Shown: positions 57,376-64,000 of the stretch, one piece after another | How positions within the stretch are numbered: position 1 is the first letter of the stretch | Layout of the letters: the number at the start of each line of letters is the position of its first letter | NCBI GenBank assembly: GCA_963682055.1 | Contig: OY821742.1 | Span: 23,252,560 to 23,316,559, forward strand | DNA from: Primula veris | Lineage: Eukaryota > Streptophyta > Magnoliopsida > Ericales > Primulaceae | Direction of reading: 5' to 3' | Length of the DNA: 64,000 bases | Program-made: the position numbers and the translations under genes | The notes under the pieces: generated by a model | What the model saw: the letters and a program-made list of their open reading frames with translations, nothing else | Told to the model about the DNA's origin: nothing | Database searches by the model: none

Positions 57376-57893
57376 ATATAACGATTAATTAACAGTAAAT
57401 ATTGAACACTTCTTGATCTTTATTATTGCCTTTTGCTTATAATTGCTCGGTTTACAATTTCCTATTGCACTTATGCTCGGATTAGCAATTTAGTCTAGAT
57501 CTTGATCTTTCTCCTTATCTTCGGTGATCGGTCTTTAGTCTTGCTCGGTTTGCTCTTAGACGTGATAAGCTCTGATGAGTTTTTCTCTTTACTCTCCTTC
57601 TCTCTATATTTTTTGGATAGATTTTCCGGTCCTTTTTAAGTGAGGGAACATGGCTATTTATAGGCAATTATGCCTTCTAGGATGTTGACAAATGTCTCAA
57701 TCTCATGGGATTTTTCAGACATGGGTCCCTGGTTAAGTGGGCTTGGGCTTTTAGCTATATCCACCCTTATTCTCAAAGAAAGGCATGCTGTAACCCAATA
57801 TCTACCGTTTTAAGCAATGGATACCCCTTAACAATGTATGGGGTGATTCATACCCGAATAGAAATATTCGGGTCTAATTTTTATGTTCTATCA
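57376..57893 (-). repeat. 5' LTR (right) of the Tat-lineage element
   Basis: This is the direct-repeat partner of 41190-41706, with the same TGATAGAAC start (minus strand) at 57893 and a TATA box at 57654-57662. The gag start codon lies about 130 bp downstream. I could not assign the primer-binding site. Confidence 0.88.
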
Positions 57894-57909
57894 GAATGTT
57901 TTCTTATTG

Positions 57910-58250
57910 AGGTTGCATTTTTCCGGTACAATCTATCATCTATCTGTTTCATGCTCAAACCTTTGGAATTTTTTTCAAACTATAACTTTGACTTACCAGC
58001 CTGTCCAAACCGTAACTTTTGACTTATGGTTCATAATTCAGTTTTACGGTTTATCTGTGAAATTATCAAATTGTCGCTGTATTGAAATTTTCAAATTTTA
58101 CAGAGCATTCTGTAATATTTTACAGTGGACCGATCGATCGGCTGTCAGCTCCAATCGATCGCTTTGTGTACAATCTCTGAAAAATTTCAGAGAGATTGAC
58201 CGATCAATCGGCCAATACAAATTGCACTGCGTATACATACATACATACAT
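57910..58250 (+). repeat. Left terminal inverted repeat of the MULE-like element
   Basis: It pairs with 63365-63713. It contains several CGATCGATCGG palindromes and TCTGAAAAATTTCAGAGA, itself an inverted repeat. A short (ACAT)n run follows at about 58230-58253. Confidence 0.8.
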
Positions 58251-58463
58251 ACACCAAAAAATTCGCCCATTTCATCAAAAATCATCAAATCTTCAGCAAA
58301 ATCTCTTTTTTTTTTTTTTATAAATCTCTATTTTCATCACCCTAATACATATATTTCAAATCAATTCAACCTAAAATCCATTGATTTGCCCCAAATCAAT
58401 TCGTATTTTATTTTGAAAAAAACCCTAATTTCTCAAAAACCCTAATTTTTCAAATTCAATAAA

Positions 58464-59797
58464 ATGGTTCGAGAGAAAAGCTCTTCAAAGGCGACTTCTA
58501 AAGATATCGAATCCTCCACTTCTCATTTGGGTAAGTCTTCGAAAGCCGATAATTGTATCTCGAATAGGACAATTGTCAATTGTCAATTGTGTATCTTTAG
58601 ATTATGCACGTTTCCTTCGTAAATTTCCGCTTCTTGAAGAGAACATCGGTTTCCAAAATTGGAAAAACTTGATTTCTTTATCTAAAGATATATATTGATG
58701 AAACTTATCAATTTTATCAAAATCTTATTATTTATAAGAATGACAATAATGAGCTCGAACTTTCAACCAATGCCAATAAAAAGAAAATAGTTTTTTCCGC
58801 TTCTCAACTACACGACCTCTTAGATTTAGAGTGTAGTGGCATATCAAAAGCCGAGGAAGTCTTGAATATGTGTAATTTGTCAAACATGTTTGAACTTCGT
58901 CAATCCGTGTTTCACCCCGATCATCGTGGAGAGCCAAAAGTTAATGGTCTCCACTTTCAAAATAAAATCGCCTTTTTTGTTATCTCTAAAATTATATTCC
59001 CTCATAGCTCAAATTTTACGATGTTACGAAAGATAACATTGTTATTCTAGCTTGTATTTAAAACAAAATTAAATTGGATACCGCTACCTTAATTCTTAAA
59101 ACAATGAGAGAAGCTAAAGATTCCACAAATCACTCTCTTTCGTATGGCTCTCTTATTACCGAAATTCTCAATTCTTTTAATATCAAGTGCAAAGGCAATA
59201 AATCGAGTTGATTAGTGTTCTTGAGTCAAAAAAATTTTCGCAAATGAAAATTCGTGTCATCGGTAATAATATTCTAACTTGGTATGACCGAATAGTTACC
59301 GGTGAATTTTTTCCACCTCTCTCTCTCTTCATCTAGAGCCCTATGTAGGCCCTACAACAATCCCTATCAAACCTGTTTTGGAACCCCATGATCCTTCTCT
59401 AGGTCCTAATACGGAACCCGAGGGTTCTTCTTCCAACACCATTCCCTCATCATTGCGTCGACGAAAGGGGAAATGAATAGCGGCATCCTCCTCTCTTCCT
59501 CCTATTGAAGCCTCTCCTCCTCATAATACTACAAATGCTCGATTCTCCTTTCCTCATAACCCTCCTTGGGCGCTCATGATCGGAAATTTTTATGCGGACA
59601 AAATGATGATGGATTACGAATTTCATCGTCATTTTCGTCAACAATACCGTGAGTATAGAATGGATAAGGGTGAGGATTACGGAGAAATCGATGCCTATAG
59701 TGAAGAGGAGTATAAGTATTATCGTGCATATTTTCTGAACTATCGTTGTCCGCTCTATGATGATACCGACGATGATGGTACTTCCAAACATGACTAG
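58464..59797 (+). pseudogene. Decayed plant-transposon-protein-like gene inside the MULE-like element
   Basis: The start ATG 58464 opens a Ser/Lys-rich leader (MVREKSSSKATSKDIESST). Parts of a conserved-looking protein follow in changing frames: KKKIVFSASQLHDLLDLEC, NGLHFQNKIAFFVISKIIF and LILKTMREAKDSTNHSLSYG. It ends in an acidic Tyr/Glu/Asp tail (YSEEEYKYYRAYF). The middle resembles the 'putative plant transposon protein' domain common in plant repeats; this is from memory. At least four stops or frame changes are present, so it is a pseudogene. It faces the plant mobile domain pseudogene. Confidence 0.55.
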
Positions 59798-60311
59798 CAT
59801 TGTAATTGTTCTATGTTTCGATGTAATTTTTCTATTTTTCGAACAATGTGTAATTTTATTTTATTTATTTTGTTAAACCGTGACTATTTTGGGACTCGTT
59901 GCATTATAAATGTTAATCGTTTTTGCGATTGGGTATGTTAATGTGCGATTGGTTATTTTTATCTTTTGTTATCATTTTATCGTATGTTTCCATTTGTGCG
60001 ATTGGTTATTGTGGTGTTGTATTATTTATTTGATATATTGGGTTGATGATTGTATTTTTTTTATTTGTGGCGATGATCCATTTTTAAGCAAAACTATGGC
60101 GAATTTTTCGCTCGACATTTACTTACCAATCTCTTGTATCTTGATTTATACTCTTGTCGGTGTTGTTTGTTGGTATTAGATGTAAATTATTGGGTTGATC
60201 ATTTTGTTAATCTTATTTGTGGTGATACAACTAATAGTACGACATATAAAAACAAAAACAAAAATAAAGCAAATAAATTATAGTTCAATAATATACAATC
60301 ATTATATGAAC

Positions 60312-62718
60312 TCATTTTCTTCGTTTTGAATGACTAAATTCTTTAAAGTACGACATAAGAAGTTGCTTTTCCGCCGATGTTAATTTGTCAGATGACGGCT
60401 CCCTCGACTCTTCTATATCATTAAGGTCCCGACGACGTCTATATCTGACATGTGATTCTGGTGGCGGAGCACGCTCGTATGAAAGTGGTGGCACTCCTCT
60501 TAACCAAGGGTTGTTTATGGAATTCTGACTAAGAAGATACTAATAAGAACCAACCGACTCTCTATGCCGGTAAGGGGTCTGGTAAGTGCTCTCCATATCC
60601 ATTTGAATATTATCAAAACCTTCGGAAGCAGCATGACGATGACCACCGGTCTCTGTATCAATATCATCATATTTATTCGTACGTCCTACTCCACTTGTAT
60701 GTCTACTCCCACTACGACCACCGCTGCTAGAGTCACCTTCACCTCTACCTCTATCTGTATGACTACCCCCACTACGACCACCGCTACTAGATTCACCTGG
60801 CCCATGATAAATGTAATCGTTATAATCAGCCTGATCGCAATCTTTGTTATTGTAATCCCTGTTATCGTAATATGTTTATCGTAATCCTAATTGTCGTTAT
60901 CCTCCTCCAACTGTTCATCAGTCGACCCTTTTGGATCAATGCCCAATTCAGCCATACCAGTAGCTAAATATTGCACATCCTGTTTAATTTTGTGTTGTTA
61001 AAACTTTTATAACTATCGCGTAACAAATGTTTCTGTAAAAATATAAAAATTAAATAAAATTTAGTAACCAAAATTAGTTTACTAAATTAAATTAAATTTA
61101 TGAAATAAAAGACATTATTAGTTTACTAAATTAGTTTTCTACCATTTTAGAAATAAAATCCGCAGTCGTACGAACACCGTGTTCCGACACTTGGAGAAGA
61201 GGTGGGTTTATGAGAAGACGTGTCCGAGGTATGTACCATTATAGGTAACCCGGTACCGTTCCCGTACCTATTTCGCCGTTAATAAGTCGATGGTGGCGAT
61301 CATTCCACTGGCTTATAAACCCAGAGAATATTTGAGGCCAGTCATATTTTGGTTGTTTTCCAGATCTCCTATCCTTTCCGTGGTCTTGTGTGGGATTCCA
61401 AATATTCGTAGGCACAACCTGAATAAACCCAAACTGCCTCATAATTCTCCACGTGGGATGCCACTCAATCTTCTCGTTGCATATGAGCGGAACAGACGAA
61501 TGCCACATATCACGATCCCGTGTACAATATTCAGGGAGAGCATTTATGTCCCCGTATGACTGCCAGTCTATCTGTAATTAAAAAAAAATCATTATGAATG
61601 CAAAACATATACAACATATAGGTAACAATAATACGTAGTAAACAAAAATTAGAATTTTACCTGTTCAGGCGTTAACTGGTCAAACAGGTCACGTATAAAA
61701 ACCACATTATGTCTGACCACATGCTGATCAGAATGCCTCAATTTTTTCCACCTGTAATAATACATGTACAGTAGATAAACAAAAATAAATAGTCGCTAAG
61801 TATTCATAATTTAATAGTAATCGAATATAAACATCAAATAATATCATACCTATTACCGAGGGAAAATCTAGGCAATCCCGAAGGAGGGGGAATATAAGGA
61901 AGCAATGCTGGACATGGTCTAACAGGTCGTAGCCTTGTCATCGCCCACATCTCAAGGAACATCACCGCACCACTTATTCCATGAGCTTGCCCCCTAAAAA
62001 ACTTGCACATGTTGGACTTCAACCAAGCGAGTAGAGCTCATCCCCAACTATACTCTCCACAAGTATCGAAATTTTCAAGAAAAGGTAGAAGCCAAAGTGC
62101 AATCTGATCACAGCTCTTATCAGAAAAAATGTGAGCACTTAGCAACAATAATATGGCAGCCCTAGACTGATATAACAATCTCTCCTCACTAGGGTTGGCA
62201 GGTAATATCGCAAACTCTTATCGCAACCATCTAAGTTTAACTGTTAAACAATTTTTATTAATCATATTGTCATCGGGTCTACTACCCAACATGCTCTCCA
62301 TCAAATCTAACCTGCTAGTTCTAGTATCATTTCTCTCCGACCGGGTTACAGGCATACCATCCACCCTCAATCCCAACGTAATCTCTACATCTTGTAGAGA
62401 TAGCCTCAACTCGCCGCCGGAAAAATGAAACGTGTGGGTCTCATCACGCCACCTGTCCAGTAATACTGTAAGCAAATCTCGATCTACGTTGTAACTCTTT
62501 ATGACATAGACACCGTAGAAGCCTGCTCTAATAATATTGTGCATTACTGTTGGGTGTGAAACTATCTCCCAACTATAATTATACAACCGCAGCTTATTCT
62601 CATCCGCTCTCCCTGTCTCTCTACCATGCGCCCATATCTTTTCTGATATATGATCGGACTGTCGTAAAATCCCCCGATTGCCTCTAAGAATGGGACATGG
62701 ATCAGTTGTATCACCCAT
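60312..62718 (-). pseudogene. Plant mobile domain (MAIN/MAIL-like) pseudogene
   Basis: Exons on the minus strand, joined in phase, are 62718-61850, 61751-61661, 61571-61143 and 60980-60312. The start MGDTTDPCPILRG, then AGFYGVYVIKSYNVDRDLL, RWRDETHTFHFSGGELRLSL and DVEITLGLRVDGMPV, then CGEYSWG and MFLEMWAMTRLRP, follow the plant mobile domain (PF10536) order. This domain is found in MAIN/MAIL proteins and in transposons. In-frame stops at 62218-62220 (TAA), 62038-62040 (TGA), 61239-61241 (TAA) and two TAG in the last exon inactivate it. The tail has Ser/Gly-rich repeats (GESSSGGRSGGSHTDRG). Splice sites remain intact although the frame is broken. Confidence 0.8.
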
Positions 62719-62769
62719 AGAGAGAGAACCTATATGAAAAATGGATATCAAATTAAATAATTTGTCCAC

Positions 62770-63364
62770 TAATTCAAATATATATAGATAAAATATATCG
62801 TATATTTTTTTTATTTATACAATGATCACATATTATAATATGTATGTATACACACAAGCATATGCTCATCCACCCAAAAAATATAAACTCAGCGACTAAT
62901 TAAAAAAACAGCTACTAATTATCATACAAAACAAATGAATCTCAATTAATGAGAACTAAACAATTATTATAAATCAATAAAATATATGAAAAAACATAAC
63001 TTAGTCAAATTTATCATAGTTAAAACAAGATAAACAATATACATAATCAAATACAACTAAACAATTAGTGATAATTATCTAAATCTAAAAATTTGCATAA
63101 ACCCTCTAATTTTAATGAAAATGAACAATGTGTGTAAAATTGGTGTAATTTCTATGATTTTTTCATAAATTAAAGATTTAAACTATATAATATAGAGAAT
63201 CGAGAATTAAGAAATGAATAAATAAATACATTTAACCGATCTATGTGATTTGGAGTTAATCGGATTTAAAACGAATTTGATAAGTATGTTGATTTGGGGT
63301 TTTTTTTTTAAGTAAGAGAGTGGGAGAGTGAGAGTGATAAGAAGAGTGAAAGATTAGAACTATA
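62770..63364. other. AT-rich non-coding part of the MULE-like element
   Basis: This is the upstream region of the mobile domain pseudogene. No frame or motif is seen. Confidence 0.5.
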
Positions 63365-63713
63365 TATGTGCAAATTTGCACTGGCCGATCGGTTGGCCAA
63401 CCTCTCTGAAATTTTTCAGAGATTGTACACAGAGCGATCGATCGGAGCTGACAGCCGATCGATCGAATCGATCGGCTGTGATCGCTGATCGATCGGTCCA
63501 CTGTAAAATTTGAAAATTTCAACGTAGGGGAAATTTGGTAATTTCACAGATAAACCGTAAAATTGACTTACGAACCGTAAGTCAAAGTTACGGTTTTGAC
63601 CAAAAGTCAAACTGTAAGTTTGACTTACGCTTCGTAAGTCAATTTTACGGTTTGGAAAAAAATTTCACGATTTGAGTGTGAAAACAGATAAATTGCAGTG
63701 GAAAAATCCTGCC
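63365..63713 (-). repeat. Right terminal inverted repeat of the MULE-like element
   Basis: This is the inverse partner of 57910-58250, with an extra local duplication of CGTAAGTCAA/TTGACTTACG motifs (about 63560-63650). It ends AAAAATCCTGCC at 63713. Confidence 0.8.
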
Positions 63714-63787
63714 ATACTCTATATTTATAATTAATGTAACCATATACTCTATTTTCTATTTTATAGGGAGAGGTAAGAGCTGTCTTG

Positions 63788-63924
63788 GAGAAATTATTTG
63801 GTCCTCCAAAAAGGTTTATGACCACACATTCAGTGGGTCCCACAGCCTTACATAATTAAATATATTAAGTGTGTGGTTATAAACCTTAGTGGAGGAGTCC
63901 TCCAAGAGGACCAAATAATTTCTC
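63788..63924. mobile_element. Mutator-type MITE (137 bp) with perfect 9-bp TSD
   Basis: The left end GAGAAATTATTTGGTCCTC and the right end, as its reverse complement, form terminal inverted repeats of about 38 bp; GGTTTATGACCACACA and TGTGTGGTTATAAACC also pair. Both flanks are GCTGTCTTG (63779-63787 and 63925-63933), a perfect 9-bp duplication characteristic of Mutator superfamily insertion. It has no coding capacity. Confidence 0.88.
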
Positions 63925-64000
63925 GCTGTCTTGACGTATCTCTCTATCTTTGTTTCTCTCTCTATACTTTTCTTTCTCCGGGTAATAAGATTCAAAACAG

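Larger units (their letters stand above)
41190..57893 (-). mobile_element. Ty3/gypsy retroelement, Tat lineage, about 16.7 kb, with antisense gene cassette
   Basis: Direct LTRs at about 41190-41706 and 57376-57893 enclose a gag-pol region on the minus strand (51443-57248) and, at its 3' side, about 9 kb of plus-strand reading frames. The domain order is Gag, protease, RT, RNase H, second RNase H, integrase. The extra RNase H and the long region between integrase and 3' LTR are hallmarks of the Tat lineage, in which extra antisense reading frames are also known. By eye the LTRs differ at about 20 positions over about 515 bp, indicating an old insertion. Coding lesions (TGA, TAG, TAA, two frameshifts) make it non-autonomous today. 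The outer LTR edge near 41190 and the target duplication could not be fixed. Confidence 0.93.
57910..63713. mobile_element. MULE-like element (5.8 kb) with long terminal inverted repeats and two decayed genes
   Basis: About 340 bp at the left (57910-58250) is repeated in inverse orientation at the right (63365-63713). Shared blocks include TTTTACGGTTTATCTGTGAA, TTGAAATTTTCAAATTTTAC, GACCGATCGATCGGCTGTCA and ACAATCTCTGAAAAATTTCA. The interior holds a plus-strand transposon-protein-like pseudogene and a minus-strand plant mobile domain pseudogene, meeting tail to tail. No mudrA-type transposase is seen. Long inverted repeats and the plant mobile domain are typical of Mutator-like elements. I could not find a clear 9-bp target duplication. 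The left end lies within about 20 bp of the gypsy LTR. Confidence 0.75.

Overview
The window is nuclear DNA of a flowering plant, most likely a eudicot. It is AT-rich, its genes have many introns, and repeats dominate. The evidence is three host genes of plant type together with Tat-lineage Ty3/gypsy, MULE, hAT and Tourist-like elements. I cannot name the species.

Layout. 1-5.9 kb: AT-rich sequence with a possible hAT end at the window edge, a 0.5-kb fold-back repeat (3023-3545) and a probable leader intron. 5983-7116 (+): an intronless RING-H2 E3 ubiquitin ligase. 8.1-13.6 kb: a solo LTR (8141-8964, TSD TTCCC) and a complete but non-coding LTR element (9009-13550, TSD TATCC), the latter containing a nested CGGG-rich hAT-like sequence. 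About 14.4-14.7 kb: a GC-richer block that looks like transferred mitochondrial DNA. 15124-21803 (-): a complete cytosolic pyruvate kinase gene of 4 exons and 501 aa, with a GC-AG intron, a MITE cluster in intron 1 and a duplicated TATA/leader segment upstream. 22.7-30.3 kb: no gene found, but a 31-bp minisatellite (24370-25800) and a hAT-like element (27152-27965). 30359-41122 (-): a complete gene for the beta subunit of ER glucosidase II, 16 exons and 623 aa ending in HDEL. Its introns hold a Tourist-like MITE, a hAT-like element and a tRNA-Ala-like pseudogene.

41.2-57.9 kb: a 16.7-kb Ty3/gypsy element on the minus strand, with LTRs at 41190-41706 and 57376-57893. Gag, protease, RT, RNase H, a second RNase H and integrase fill 51.4-57.2 kb but carry stops and frameshifts. 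The other half of the interior (41.9-50.5 kb) is an antisense (+) cassette of about eight coiled-coil reading frames. Five of them have their own TATA box and three a nearby poly(A) signal. One spliced gene resembles the 'putative gypsy type transposon' family. This multi-unit cassette is the most unusual feature here. The element lies about 70 bp upstream of the glucosidase II beta start codon, in the same transcriptional direction, so its 3' LTR probably replaced that gene's promoter.

57.9-63.7 kb: a 5.8-kb element with about 340-bp terminal inverted repeats (MULE-like). It carries two decayed genes facing each other, a plant-transposon-protein-like frame (+) and a plant mobile domain (MAIN-like) gene (-), and no transposase. 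63788-63924: a 137-bp Mutator-type MITE with a perfect 9-bp TSD.

The host genes act separately: ubiquitin ligation, glycolysis and ER glycoprotein quality control. What joins the window is nested transposition, including insertions into introns and a promoter.
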